The notes under the pieces: model-generated | The model's database searches: none | The model's input: the letters and a program-made list of their open reading frames with translations, nothing else | Told to the model about the DNA's origin: nothing | Part shown: positions 17,028 through 25,090 of the stretch, one piece after another | How positions within the stretch are numbered: the stretch's first letter is position 1 | Layout of the letters: the number at the start of each line of letters is the position of its first letter | DNA from: an uncultured Bacilli bacterium | GTDB taxonomy: Bacteria > Bacillota_I > Bacilli_A > RF39 > UBA660 | Assembly (NCBI GenBank): GCA_947630205.1 | Contig: CANRGW010000002.1 | Coordinates: 1-28,838 of the forward strand | DNA length: 28,838 nt | Direction: 5' to 3' | Made by a program: the position numbers and the translations under genes

Positions 17028-17057
17028 ATACTGTGTTAGCCTTCCTATCTTAATTTA

Positions 17058-17086
17058 ATTATATATTACTTTTATCTTAAATGCAA
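17058..17086 (-). promoter_or_regulatory. Promoter of the giant Ig protein gene
   Basis: Minus strand TTGCAT (17081-17086), exactly 17 bases, then a perfect TATAAT (17058-17063). Predicted start near 17051, so the 5' leader is about 120 bases, much longer than other leaders in the window. Confidence 0.6.
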
Positions 17087-17227
17087 TGACTTTTCGTCCA
17101 ATTTTAAAAATAAATAGCAACCCCTAATTTATTACTTTGGGCTTTTTAGGGTATTTTAATATAAAAAGAAAAATATAGAAAAATTAAACTTGCATATAAA
17201 CTAATGAATATACACATTTTTTTAGCA

Positions 17228-17262
17228 AATCAAAAAGACTTATCCTTTTTTAGATAAATCCC
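17228..17262 (-). terminator. Terminator after the EndA-type nuclease gene
   Basis: On the minus strand GATTTATC pairs with GATAAGTC (8 bp with one G-U pair, 8-base loop), followed by TTTTTG. It is about 40 bases after the nuclease stop. Confidence 0.6.
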
Positions 17263-17299
17263 AACTTTTTTATTACACCTTATTAAATAAAAATTATTA

Positions 17300-18016
17300 T
17301 CAACTTAGTTTACTTTCTCCTGTTGCATAATCAATTGTAATACCTTTTTGAACATTATAAACAAAAACATTAAACTTTATACCTTTACCATTATCTTCAA
17401 CGGATAATCCTTCCATTTGTACACCACTGGCTAATAAATTCCCCTCTTTATAATTAGGAGTTACTCTATATAAAACATGATTATTAGTTTCCTTTATATA
17501 ATTTGCTACTTTATTTTCAAAATCAAGCATAGCCCCCGTATTCATATATCTTGTACAAGTAATTAAATTTTTCTCATTAGCATTTTCTCCTGTTAATTGA
17601 TAACCTATCAAGTGACAGCGATTATACAAATATTTACCATCAACAATATCATATTTAACGGTGTGCCAACCACTTGGTTTAATCATCCCAATTCCTTCTC
17701 TTTCCGTTGTTGGCATTAATTCCTTTCCTATCTTAGCAAAAGCAGCACCAGCCCGTCCTAAAATATCTAAATTACTATAATATTCAAAACTTTCTCTATG
17801 CAAATCGGCTTCTGAAAAATTTGGTTCATTATTATTAATAACTACATAAGGTTTATTAGAATACTCAGGAATTTCTTCTAAAGAATAAGACTTTTCCGGA
17901 AATATTTTTATTAAAAAATTATTAATTTCTTGATGAAAAAAACAAGCAACAAGTGCTAAAACTATAAAAATTAATTCTAAAAGCAAATTATTTTTTTTAC
18001 TTTTTCTTCTTTTCAT
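17300..18016 (-). CDS. Membrane-anchored DNA/RNA non-specific endonuclease (EndA/Sda1-like)
   Basis: 238 residues. A basic start (KRRKSKKNN) and one membrane segment (about 11-28) place the rest outside the cell. The nuclease domain spans about 50-238: the active-site motif appears as NRCHLIGYQLTGEN (132-145), where the usual D-R-G-H is N-R-C-H with catalytic His135 kept, followed by NEKNLITCTRYMN with the metal-binding Asn/Asp-type residues, and later YRVTPNYKEGNLLASGVQMEG, a stretch typical of the streptococcal EndA/streptodornase group. In streptococci EndA degrades one DNA strand during uptake or digests DNA outside the cell; here no competence genes are next to it. SD AGGTGAC is at good distance. 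It has its own promoter after the SpoIVB terminator. Confidence 0.85.
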   Translation of the reverse strand: MKRRKSKKNNLLLELIFIVLALVACFFHQEINNFLIKIFPEKSYSLEEIPEYSNKPYVVINNNEPNFSEADLHRESFEYYSNLDILGRAGAAFAKIGKELMPTTEREGIGMIKPSGWHTVKYDIVDGKYLYNRCHLIGYQLTGENANEKNLITCTRYMNTGAMLDFENKVANYIKETNNHVLYRVTPNYKEGNLLASGVQMEGLSVEDNGKGIKFNVFVYNVQKGITIDYATGESKLS

Positions 18017-18038
18017 ATTGTCACCTACCCTTAATATA

Positions 18039-18067
18039 AATTTAACTTAAACCCTTTATTTTGTCAA
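18039..18067 (-). promoter_or_regulatory. Promoter of the EndA-type nuclease gene
   Basis: Minus strand TTGACA (18062-18067, perfect) and TAAATT (18039-18044, four of six) with a 17-base spacer. It lies between the SpoIVB terminator and the nuclease SD. Confidence 0.5.
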
Positions 18068-18087
18068 ATTATAAAATCACTTTATAA

Positions 18088-18114
18088 CTAAAAAAATAGG
18101 AATTTCTTCCTATT
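18088..18114 (-). terminator. Terminator embedded in the SpoIVB-like stop codon
   Basis: AATAGGAA/TTCCTATT, an 8-bp perfect stem with a 4-base loop (minus strand GAAA, a GNRA tetraloop), followed by seven Ts in all. The TAG stop of the peptidase gene lies in the first arm, so a ribosome finishing translation would sit on the hairpin. Confidence 0.85.
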
Positions 18115-19078
18115 CAATACTTTCTAACATTTTTATTATACTAATTCCATAACCTTTAGTATTATCACTTATAACTGTATGAGTTACAGCCCCTATTATT
18201 TTATTATTTTGAATAATGGGAGAACCACTCATTCCTTTAACAATTCCCCCAGTTTCAGCCAATAATCTTTTATCAGTTATTTTAAATAAAATATTTTTTG
18301 TATCACTTTCTTTATCAACACTTAAAACTTCAATATTGAAATTTTCAACTTTATTATCTTCCAAAGTTGTTCTAATATAAGCATTACCTATTTTAATATC
18401 ATCAATTTCCGCAACTTCAACTAGATTTTTGGAGTCATAGTCATCACTATAAGTACCATATATACCAGTTTCCTCGTTTTGCTCAATTGTTCCATAGATA
18501 GTATCAAAGTAAAATTTAGCATTTTTTTCACCTGTTGAACCATCTCGACTTTTATCAATAGACAAAACATCTGACTTGAAAATTTTACCATCTTTTATTT
18601 CAAATTTAATATTTGTCTTACTATCAGTAATAGGATGTCCTAAAGCCCCATATTTATTAGTTTCAGGCTCAATAAAAGTTAAAGTTCCTATTCCTGTTAC
18701 ACTATCTTTAACATATAAACCAGTTTTAAAAATTCCATCCGTATCTTTTTGTAATTTTAAATTCGTTGTTTTTAAAACACCATTTCTTTTATAACCAATT
18801 TCTAAAGATACTTCATTACTTGATGTATCAATTAATTTTAACATATCATTAATGGAAGAAACTTCATTATCATTAATAGATATAATCATATCACCAACTT
18901 TTAAATCACTTGGTTTATTTAAAGTCTCATAAAAACCTACTACTAAAATACCATCATTTTTGATATTAATCCCAATGTTCATACCACCAGGTACTAGATA
19001 TTTAGATAAGGCTAAAGTGTTAAGAGGAAGTATAAAAAATGTTAATAAAAATATTAGTAGTCGTCTTTTAAAATTCAT
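18110..19078 (-). CDS. spoIVB: SpoIVB-type serine peptidase (S55) with PDZ domain
   Basis: 322 residues. A signal peptide or anchor (about 5-24) leads into LVPGGMNIGINI, the conserved SpoIVB entry, a PDZ domain (about 36-108, with LKVGDMIISINDNEV) and the S55 peptidase. Catalytic residues are visible: His148 in GALGHPITD, Ser286 in GMSGSP and a likely Asp269 in ITDKRLL. In Bacillus subtilis SpoIVB is secreted from the forespore and triggers pro-sigma-K processing. This protein is shorter than the roughly 425-residue Bacillus form, mostly in the N-terminal part. No other sporulation gene is adjacent; it lies 47 bases after transketolase and is probably cotranscribed. The family call is strong; a role in sporulation is inference. 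SD AAAGGAG. Confidence 0.87.
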   Translation of the reverse strand: MNFKRRLLIFLLTFFILPLNTLALSKYLVPGGMNIGINIKNDGILVVGFYETLNKPSDLKVGDMIISINDNEVSSINDMLKLIDTSSNEVSLEIGYKRNGVLKTTNLKLQKDTDGIFKTGLYVKDSVTGIGTLTFIEPETNKYGALGHPITDSKTNIKFEIKDGKIFKSDVLSIDKSRDGSTGEKNAKFYFDTIYGTIEQNEETGIYGTYSDDYDSKNLVEVAEIDDIKIGNAYIRTTLEDNKVENFNIEVLSVDKESDTKNILFKITDKRLLAETGGIVKGMSGSPIIQNNKIIGAVTHTVISDNTKGYGISIIKMLESIE

Positions 19079-19125
19079 AATCTCAACTCCTTTTAAAATA
19101 AACTACAATACTATTATTAACAAAA

Positions 19126-21063
19126 TTATTTATTTAAACGTTCCAATATTTTACTTTCCAAATCCTTAACCGTAAAACCAAAATGTTCTAAAATTTGTTC
19201 TTTATTTCCTGATACTCCAAAACTAGAAATACCTATAACTTCACGAGTAATTGAATAATAATAATTAGGAGATGCATAAGTAATTGCAATACTTCTTTCT
19301 TTTCGAAGTTTTTCTAAAACATTTTCTTTAATATTTTTAAAACAAGGAACACTTAAAACTCTTGTATCAACATTAATTTCCCGAAGATTATTACTTAATT
19401 CAATAACTAAACCTAATTCTTCACCATTAGCAATTAAATTAACATAATCATCCGTTTCATTAGAAATAACTTCATAAATTCCCTCTTTTACTCCACTTGT
19501 TTTAGTATCTTTAGAAATATTTTTATTATCTCTTGGTAAAACTAAAACAGCCGGATTTTTATTTTCCATAATTTCTAAATAACAACCTATTAATTCATTT
19601 AAATCAAATGGTCTATAAACTTTTAAATTAGGAATTGTATCAAGGGAAATTAATTGTTCAATTGGTTGATGAGTTGGTCCATCTTCACCAACCGTAATCG
19701 AGTCATGAGTATAAATATATAAAACTGGTAAATTCATAAGAGCAGACATTCTAATAGATGGTTTCATATAATCAGAAAAAGTTAAAAAAGTACTACCAAA
19801 AGGTCTTAAACCAACTAAAGATAAACCATTTAAAATCGCTCCCATAGCATGTTCTCTAATTCCAAAATATATATTTCTTCCCTCATAAGTATCCATTGTA
19901 AAAGGAGCAAAATTATTTAAATTTGTTTTACAAGATGATGATAAATCAGCACTTCCACCTATTAATAAGTCAAATTCATTAGCAATATGATTTAATATTT
20001 CTCCTCCTAAATCTCTTAAAGACTTATTTTGATATTCAATATCAATACTAGTTAAAGAATAAGTATTTTCTTTATTTATTATTTTATTAATTAAAGTCTT
20101 ATCACTAGTTTTTTCATATTTCTTTTGCCATTCTTCAACATAAAGTTTTCCTCTTTCTTGAACTGTTTTCAAAAAATCATCACAAACTTCTGCATTAACA
20201 GTAAAAGGAGCATCATGTAAACCTAATTTTTCTTTAACATTCGCAATGTCTTCAGCATCTAATGGTTTTCCATGAACAAGATTAGTTCCAGCATTTTTAG
20301 AAAATTCTCCTATAATTGTTTTGACTATAATGATACTAGGTAAATTACTATTTTTAGCTAAAGTTATAGCTTCATCAATATCTTTAACGTCATTACTCGT
20401 TTCTATAACATTAAAATTAATACTTTCAAAACGTTTTTTTATATCTTCTCTACTACTAGCCTTTAAATCATTATCTAAAGTTACTCCATTACTATCATAT
20501 AAAACAATCAACTTATTAAGTTTTAAATTTCCGGCTAAGGCTAATGCTTCATAAGTTATACCCTCTTCTAATTCACCATCACCACATAAAACATAAGTAT
20601 AATTATCAATCAATCCATTAGTTTTTTTATTTAAATGAGCATTTCCTAAAGCCATTCCAACGCTTGTTGCTACTCCTTGTCCTAAAGGGCCTGTTGACAT
20701 TTCAACAAGTGGCGTTACTTTATATTCAGGATGCCCTGGCGTTAAAGAATTTATTTGTCTTAATTTTTTTAAATCATCAAGTTCTAATAAACCAAGCATA
20801 TAAAGTATTCCATAAAAAAGCGGAACCCCATGACCTGCTGAAAAAACAAACCTATCGCGATTTACAAAATCTAAATTATTTAAATCAATATTCATATGTC
20901 TTTTAAAAAGTGTATAAACAATACTAGCAGCCCCTAAACAAATACCTGGATGTCCTGACTTAGCATTATCTATCATATCAATTGCTAATCCTCTTAAATT
21001 ATTAACTCCTTTATAATCAATTTCATAATTTAGTTTATTATTATTTATTCCTATATTAAACAT
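19126..21063 (-). CDS. tkt: Transketolase
   Basis: 645 residues, close to the usual 660. It transfers two-carbon ketol units between sugar phosphates in the non-oxidative pentose phosphate pathway with thiamine pyrophosphate. Seen in order: SGHPGICLGA near the N-terminus, GHPEY and STGPLGQG, the TPP/Mg motif GDGELEEG through LYDSNGVTLD, then the pyrimidine domain with GIREHAMGAILNG, FSDYMKPSIRMSALM and HDSITVGEDGPTHQPIEQL, and a C-terminal domain of about 120 residues. All expected motifs are intact. A strong SD (AGGAGG) lies 4 bases from ATG 21063, with TATAAT just upstream, so the leader is very short. The SpoIVB-type gene follows after 47 bases without a terminator. Confidence 0.95.
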   Translation of the reverse strand: MFNIGINNNKLNYEIDYKGVNNLRGLAIDMIDNAKSGHPGICLGAASIVYTLFKRHMNIDLNNLDFVNRDRFVFSAGHGVPLFYGILYMLGLLELDDLKKLRQINSLTPGHPEYKVTPLVEMSTGPLGQGVATSVGMALGNAHLNKKTNGLIDNYTYVLCGDGELEEGITYEALALAGNLKLNKLIVLYDSNGVTLDNDLKASSREDIKKRFESINFNVIETSNDVKDIDEAITLAKNSNLPSIIIVKTIIGEFSKNAGTNLVHGKPLDAEDIANVKEKLGLHDAPFTVNAEVCDDFLKTVQERGKLYVEEWQKKYEKTSDKTLINKIINKENTYSLTSIDIEYQNKSLRDLGGEILNHIANEFDLLIGGSADLSSSCKTNLNNFAPFTMDTYEGRNIYFGIREHAMGAILNGLSLVGLRPFGSTFLTFSDYMKPSIRMSALMNLPVLYIYTHDSITVGEDGPTHQPIEQLISLDTIPNLKVYRPFDLNELIGCYLEIMENKNPAVLVLPRDNKNISKDTKTSGVKEGIYEVISNETDDYVNLIANGEELGLVIELSNNLREINVDTRVLSVPCFKNIKENVLEKLRKERSIAITYASPNYYYSITREVIGISSFGVSGNKEQILEHFGFTVKDLESKILERLNK

Positions 21064-21079
21064 ATAACCTCCTATTTTA

Positions 21080-21085
21080 ATTATA
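21080..21085 (-). promoter_or_regulatory. -10 element of the transketolase promoter
   Basis: Perfect TATAAT on the minus strand, 16 bases before the ATG and directly preceded by TG. The -35 is poor (TTTTAA at 17 bases). Transcription would start at about the AGGAGG SD. Confidence 0.5.
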
Positions 21086-21137
21086 CAGAACTTTTTAACA
21101 TTTTAAAAGTTTTTTAAGTAAAAAGAAGAATAAATCG

Positions 21138-21170
21138 TATAAAAAATAGAAAGAATAAATCTTTCTATTT
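21138..21170 (-). terminator. Terminator after the small membrane protein gene
   Basis: AAATAGAAAG/CTTTCTATTT, a perfect 10-bp stem (arms 21144-21153 and 21161-21170) with a 7-base loop, followed by a run of Ts on the minus strand. It separates recD2 and the small gene from transketolase. Confidence 0.8.
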
Positions 21171-21172
21171 CC

Positions 21173-21331
21173 TTAAATCATATTTTCAAAGTCTTCACAC
21201 ATGTCTTCTTCTAAAGACATCATTTTACGTTTTGTTCTAGGACTAAGCACATAATTATAAATCAAAAATCCTGCTCCTAACATAGTAGCAGATGTTAGTC
21301 CAATTACCATTCCTTTTTTCATACATTTCAT
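21173..21331 (-). CDS. Small single-pass membrane protein, unknown function
   Basis: 52 residues from ATG 21331. It begins MKCMKKGMVIGLTSATMLGAGF, a single hydrophobic helix (about 7-27), followed by a basic patch SPRTKRKM and an acidic Cys-containing end, EEDMCEDFENMI. The frame stays open to an ATG at 21376, but AGGTGAT stands seven bases (from AGG) before ATG 21331, which is chosen. The pattern helix-basic-acidic recalls short YtxH-like proteins, but the similarity is too weak for a family call. It lies 64 bases after recD2, probably in the same transcript, and is followed by a strong terminator. Confidence 0.6.
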   Translation of the reverse strand: MKCMKKGMVIGLTSATMLGAGFLIYNYVLSPRTKRKMMSLEEDMCEDFENMI

Positions 21332-21356
21332 TTTATCACCTACTAAAAATATGATT

Positions 21357-21374
21357 GATATCATTATTGATACC
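21357..21374 (-). other. Weak hairpin between recD2 and the small membrane gene
   Basis: GGTATCA/TGATATC (7 bp including one G-U) with loop ATAA on the minus strand. The following AATCATATTTTT is a poor U tract, so read-through into the small gene is likely. Confidence 0.3.
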
Positions 21375-21395
21375 AAATATAGTATGGATTTTATT

Positions 21396-23597
21396 TTAAA
21401 TTTTATTCTCTAAATAACGATTTTTTATTTTTTCTTCTAAATTTGTCTTTCTAATCATATTCCGATTATTTAAAACACCTCTTTGATAAGCACTTAATTC
21501 TCCAATTAAAATAAGTTTTTGCTTACTCCTGGTAACTCCTGTATAAATAAGTTTTCTATAAAGCATTCTACCATATTCTTTTAAAATAGGAATAATAACT
21601 GTCTTAAATTCACTTCCTTGAGACTTATGAATACTAATTACATATCCTAAAGTAAAATTATTAAAATTACTTTTATTAAATACCACAAGATTACTATCAT
21701 AATCAATAGTAACTTCATGTTTTAAATTATCAATTTCAACAATTGTTCCAATATCACCATTATAAACATTATCATCAGGCATATTCATTAATTGTAAAAC
21801 TTTATCACCTTCTCGATATAAAACATCATAAATAACTATTTCTTTTTTATTTTTACTTTTAGGATTAAATATATTTTGCATAATAGTATTTAAATTATCA
21901 ATGCCATTTAAAGTTTTATACATAGGTGCCATAATTTGAAAATCATGATAAGGTAAATCTTGATATTCTTTAGCAATCATAACTAGTTTTTCTTTTAAAT
22001 CAAGACTATCTGCTTCATAAAATAATAAATCCGTATTTTTATTAAATAACGATTTATGAACTTCTCCATTATTAATATCATAAGCCAAATTAATAATATT
22101 CGAGTCTCCCTTTTGTCTATATAATTTTTTTAATTCTATAAAAGGAAAAAGTTCCGTATGCATTAAATCTTTTAAAAGTTCACCAGGAGCAACACTAGGT
22201 AACTGATTAGCATCACCAACTAAAATAATTCTTGTATCATATCTTAATCCATTTAAAAGTGAACTAAAAAGTAAAGTATCAACCATACTAAATTCATCTA
22301 TTATAACTAACTTAGCCTTACTTTTATTATGTTCATTAACTTGAAATTTATTTGTATCTTTATTCCATTTTAAAAATCTATGAATAGTACTTGCTTTATA
22401 TAAAGTTGCTTCCATAATTCTCTTAGCCGCTCTTCCTGTTGGTGCTAAAAGTACAACTTCTTCATCAAAAGAACTTCCAAGTTTTAAATTAAAAATATCT
22501 TTATACATTGCAACAATTGATTTAATAATCGTTGTTTTTCCTGTTCCTGGTCCACCTGTTATAATCAAAATATTTTTTAAAAAAGCATTTTTAATAGCAT
22601 GTTTTTGCATATCATCATAAAGAATATCACTTTCTTTTTCATATTCTAAAATCTTTTTATCTAAATAATCTTTTTTATAATCTAAATCTTCTTTATTATT
22701 TAAATAAGTTAATCTTTTTACAATATTATTATCTGCTTCATAATAAGAAATTAATTGATATTTTTCATCTAATTTTATAATTTTTAAACTTTTAAGTAAA
22801 TCATCTAAACACTTTTCAAATAAATCAATGCTCGGTTCATAATTAATAACTATTCTTAAATAAGCAAATATTTCTTCTTTTAAAGAATAAGTATCTCCTC
22901 TTTCATTAGCCAGTGTTTTCATAGCATAAATAATACCAGCCTTAATTCTTCTTTCATCTTTTTTAGAAATACCATTCTTAAGAGCAATTCTATCTATTTT
23001 TAAAAAAGTAATTTTATCTAAATCATAAAAAATAGTATATAAATCATTATTAACCGTAGGAATAGTTTGTTCTTTATAATTTTTATAAATCATAGTAGCA
23101 TCTTGAGCAGTAAAACCTAATTCAGTTAAATTTAAAAGGGTATCAGTACTTTGGTCTAATTCTTCCAATTTAGTTTTTAAAGTTACAATATTTTTTTCAG
23201 TTAAAGTTTTAATTTGCGTTAAAATACTAGGATCTTTTTTTATTAAATTAATAGCATCGTCTCCAAATTTTTCATAAATTTTTAAAGCCTTGGTTTCACC
23301 TATTCCTTTAAATAATCCACTTGATAAAAAAGAAACAATACTATTTTTATCTTCAGGAATAATCTTTTGATAACTAGAAACACTAAATTGTTCTCCATAC
23401 TTTGGATGATTAGAAAATTCTCCGGTTAACGATAAATCAAAATTATCATCAATATCATAGAAATAACCTGTAATTGTAATAGATTTATTATTATAAGAGG
23501 GATCAACATCATTATCCTTTACTCTAAAAATTAAAACATAGTAATCATTATCAGATTTAAAAATTGTTCTACTTATATTTCCAATTACTCTACTCAT
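21396..23597 (-). CDS. recD2: RecD2-type ATP-dependent DNA helicase (RecD/TraA family)
   Basis: 733 residues, typical of RecD2 of bacteria lacking RecBC. An N-terminal OB-like part (1-75) is followed by a helix-hairpin-helix region with GLFKGIGETKALKIYEKFG (about 94-112), and a superfamily 1B helicase core: Walker A GGPGTGKT (348-355), DEFS (435-438), GDANQLP (462-468), and SIHKSQGSE (655-663) with YTGVTR (685-690) in the last motor motifs. It unwinds DNA 5' to 3' and has roles in repair and mismatch processing in other Firmicutes. SD AAAGGTG. Its start overlaps the mutM stop by 8 bases, so the two repair genes are translationally linked. Confidence 0.93.
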   Translation of the reverse strand: MSRVIGNISRTIFKSDNDYYVLIFRVKDNDVDPSYNNKSITITGYFYDIDDNFDLSLTGEFSNHPKYGEQFSVSSYQKIIPEDKNSIVSFLSSGLFKGIGETKALKIYEKFGDDAINLIKKDPSILTQIKTLTEKNIVTLKTKLEELDQSTDTLLNLTELGFTAQDATMIYKNYKEQTIPTVNNDLYTIFYDLDKITFLKIDRIALKNGISKKDERRIKAGIIYAMKTLANERGDTYSLKEEIFAYLRIVINYEPSIDLFEKCLDDLLKSLKIIKLDEKYQLISYYEADNNIVKRLTYLNNKEDLDYKKDYLDKKILEYEKESDILYDDMQKHAIKNAFLKNILIITGGPGTGKTTIIKSIVAMYKDIFNLKLGSSFDEEVVLLAPTGRAAKRIMEATLYKASTIHRFLKWNKDTNKFQVNEHNKSKAKLVIIDEFSMVDTLLFSSLLNGLRYDTRIILVGDANQLPSVAPGELLKDLMHTELFPFIELKKLYRQKGDSNIINLAYDINNGEVHKSLFNKNTDLLFYEADSLDLKEKLVMIAKEYQDLPYHDFQIMAPMYKTLNGIDNLNTIMQNIFNPKSKNKKEIVIYDVLYREGDKVLQLMNMPDDNVYNGDIGTIVEIDNLKHEVTIDYDSNLVVFNKSNFNNFTLGYVISIHKSQGSEFKTVIIPILKEYGRMLYRKLIYTGVTRSKQKLILIGELSAYQRGVLNNRNMIRKTNLEEKIKNRYLENKI

Positions 23598-24411
23598 CTA
23601 GCACCTTTTGACATTTTTGACAATAATAAGTACTACGTCCTCCTATTTTAGCAACTAAGATAGGACTATTACAAACTTGACAAGTTTTTTTAGTATGAAC
23701 AAGTAATTTATCCTGATAAGTACCTGTAACTCCTAGACTAGATGTATAACTTCTAATAGTTGTTCCTCCACATTTTATTGCTTCTTGTAAAATAATTCTA
23801 GAATTATCAATAATCGCATCACATTCAGATTTAGTTAAAGTATTAGCCTTTTTAAAGGGAGAAATTTTACTTTTAAATAACACCTCATCAACATAGATAT
23901 TTCCAAGTCCAGCCATTATTTCTTGGTCTAAAAGGGCTGTTTTAATTGGCATTTTTTTTAATTTTAATTTTTCTATTAAATAATTAGCATTTATATCTTT
24001 CGAAAAAGGTTCCAAGCCAAGACTAGCAAGAGGTGTATCTATAAATAGTTTGTCTTTTTTTACTAAATACATAACTCCAAATTTTCGAACATCTTTATAT
24101 ATTAAAACTTTACCATTGCTAAGATGAAAAATAACGTGTTCGTGTTTTTCTCTTGCTCTTTCATCAGTATAATAATATTTTCCTTCCATCCTTAAATGAC
24201 TAACTAAAGCATAATTAGTAGTCTTTAAAACTAACCATTTTCCATAACGTTCAATATCTTTAAATTCTTCATCAACTAAATTCTTACAAAAAGATTTTAA
24301 ATCTGTTTTGACAATTGGTGGATAAAATACTTCTACTTTTTTTATTTTTAAACCTAAAAGTTCTTTTTTTAAAACATTTCTTACTGTTTCTACTTCTGGT
24401 AACTCTGGCAT
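23590..24411 (-). CDS. mutM: Formamidopyrimidine-DNA glycosylase
   Basis: 273 residues from ATG 24411. It excises oxidised purines such as 8-oxoguanine and cuts the abasic site. The N-terminus is PELPEVETVRNVL, in which Pro2 (after Met removal) is the catalytic nucleophile and Glu3 a key acid, so the last of the stacked start codons (GTG ATG ATG ATG, 24420 to 24409) is the one that gives the right end. HLRMEGKY carries the conserved Lys, and the C-terminal zinc finger is complete: CQVC then CQKC. AAGGA lies upstream of the stack. The protein stands between the cyclophilin and recD2, giving a DNA-repair pair at the end of the purA transcript. Confidence 0.94.
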   Translation of the reverse strand: MPELPEVETVRNVLKKELLGLKIKKVEVFYPPIVKTDLKSFCKNLVDEEFKDIERYGKWLVLKTTNYALVSHLRMEGKYYYTDERAREKHEHVIFHLSNGKVLIYKDVRKFGVMYLVKKDKLFIDTPLASLGLEPFSKDINANYLIEKLKLKKMPIKTALLDQEIMAGLGNIYVDEVLFKSKISPFKKANTLTKSECDAIIDNSRIILQEAIKCGGTTIRSYTSSLGVTGTYQDKLLVHTKKTCQVCNSPILVAKIGGRSTYYCQKCQKVLDE

Positions 24412-24454
24412 CATCATCACATCCTTAAAGTTTATTTTACAATTTTTTTAACTA

Positions 24455-24491
24455 TTTGAAAAGAAAAAGTCTTTATATTTAAAAACTTTTC
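24455..24491 (-). terminator. Possible weak terminator between cyclophilin and mutM
   Basis: On the minus strand GAAAAGT pairs with ACTTTTTC (one bulge) across an AT loop, followed by TTTTC. Weak structure; partial read-through is likely. Confidence 0.3.
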
Positions 24492-24502
24492 ACTTAAATT
24501 AT

Positions 24503-25090
24503 TTAATTAAGAACTAGAATACTTGTTATAATTGGTTGAGAAGTAAAATCAACTAAACCATCATCGTTAACAAAATTTAAATCTGCATTTGCTATTTTAT
24601 CAACAACATCCATTCCTTCTGTTACATGACCAAAAGCCGCATAATCACCGTCTAAATGTGGGGAGTCTTGATGAACTATAAAAAATTGACTACTAGCACT
24701 ATCGTTTTGATTAGAACGCGCCATGGAAATAACACCTCTTACATGACTTATATTATTTTCTACTCCATTATTTTTAAATTCACCTTTAATAGTTTTACCA
24801 GATCCACCTGTTCCATCATGATTAGGATCTCCACCTTGTATCATAAAATCTTTAATTACTCTATGAAAAGTTAAACCATTATAAAAACCTTCTTGAGCTA
24901 AATTAACAAAATTAGTAACTGTAATAGGTGCAGTATCGGCATCTAATTCTAATTTAATTGAACCATAATCAGCAACATTAATTTGAACATTTACCTTACC
25001 ACTTAAAAGTTCAACTTTGGGATTTTCCCGAACAACGGTACAACCACAGACAACAAATATTAAAACCAAAACTACTAATAATTTTTTCAT
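24503..25090 (-). CDS. Lipoprotein cyclophilin (peptidyl-prolyl cis-trans isomerase)
   Basis: 195 residues. An N-terminal lipoprotein signal, KKLLVVLVLIFVVCGC, points to lipidation at Cys17, so the enzyme should act on the outer face of the membrane. The cyclophilin domain (about 30-190) is the short bacterial type: NFVNLAQEGFYNGLTFHRVIKDFMIQGGDPNHDGTGGSG contains the catalytic Arg (FHRV) and Gln-Gly-Gly-Asp; GVISMARS and SSQFFIVHQDSPHLDGDYAAFGHV follow, with LDG where some have LDG/WLDG. It probably helps fold secreted proteins such as the Ig-rich surface proteins; that link is inference. Its ATG overlaps the purA stop as TAATG. Confidence 0.92.
   Translation of the reverse strand: MKKLLVVLVLIFVVCGCTVVRENPKVELLSGKVNVQINVADYGSIKLELDADTAPITVTNFVNLAQEGFYNGLTFHRVIKDFMIQGGDPNHDGTGGSGKTIKGEFKNNGVENNISHVRGVISMARSNQNDSASSQFFIVHQDSPHLDGDYAAFGHVTEGMDVVDKIANADLNFVNDDGLVDFTSQPIITSILVLN

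Larger units (their letters stand above)
16929..17299 (-). other. 371-base intergenic region: leader, promoter, terminator
   Basis: From high to low coordinate it holds the terminator of the nuclease gene (17228-17262), an inverted repeat CCCTAA/TTAGGG with an 18-base loop (about 17121-17151) of unknown role, a promoter (17058-17086), a leader with a hairpin and 13-codon open frame (16986-17040), and the SD of the giant Ig gene. No known riboswitch consensus was recognised. Confidence 0.6.

Noticed and set aside
16929..17060. Known riboswitch class in the giant Ig gene leader
   Set aside because: No match to the cores of purine, c-di-GMP, c-di-AMP, SAM, TPP, cobalamin, fluoride, THF or T-box elements was recognised by eye.
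17118..17152. Inverted repeat CCCTAA/TTAGGG as a second terminator
   Set aside because: The loop is 18 bases and no U tract follows directly; recorded only as an unexplained repeat in the intergenic region.
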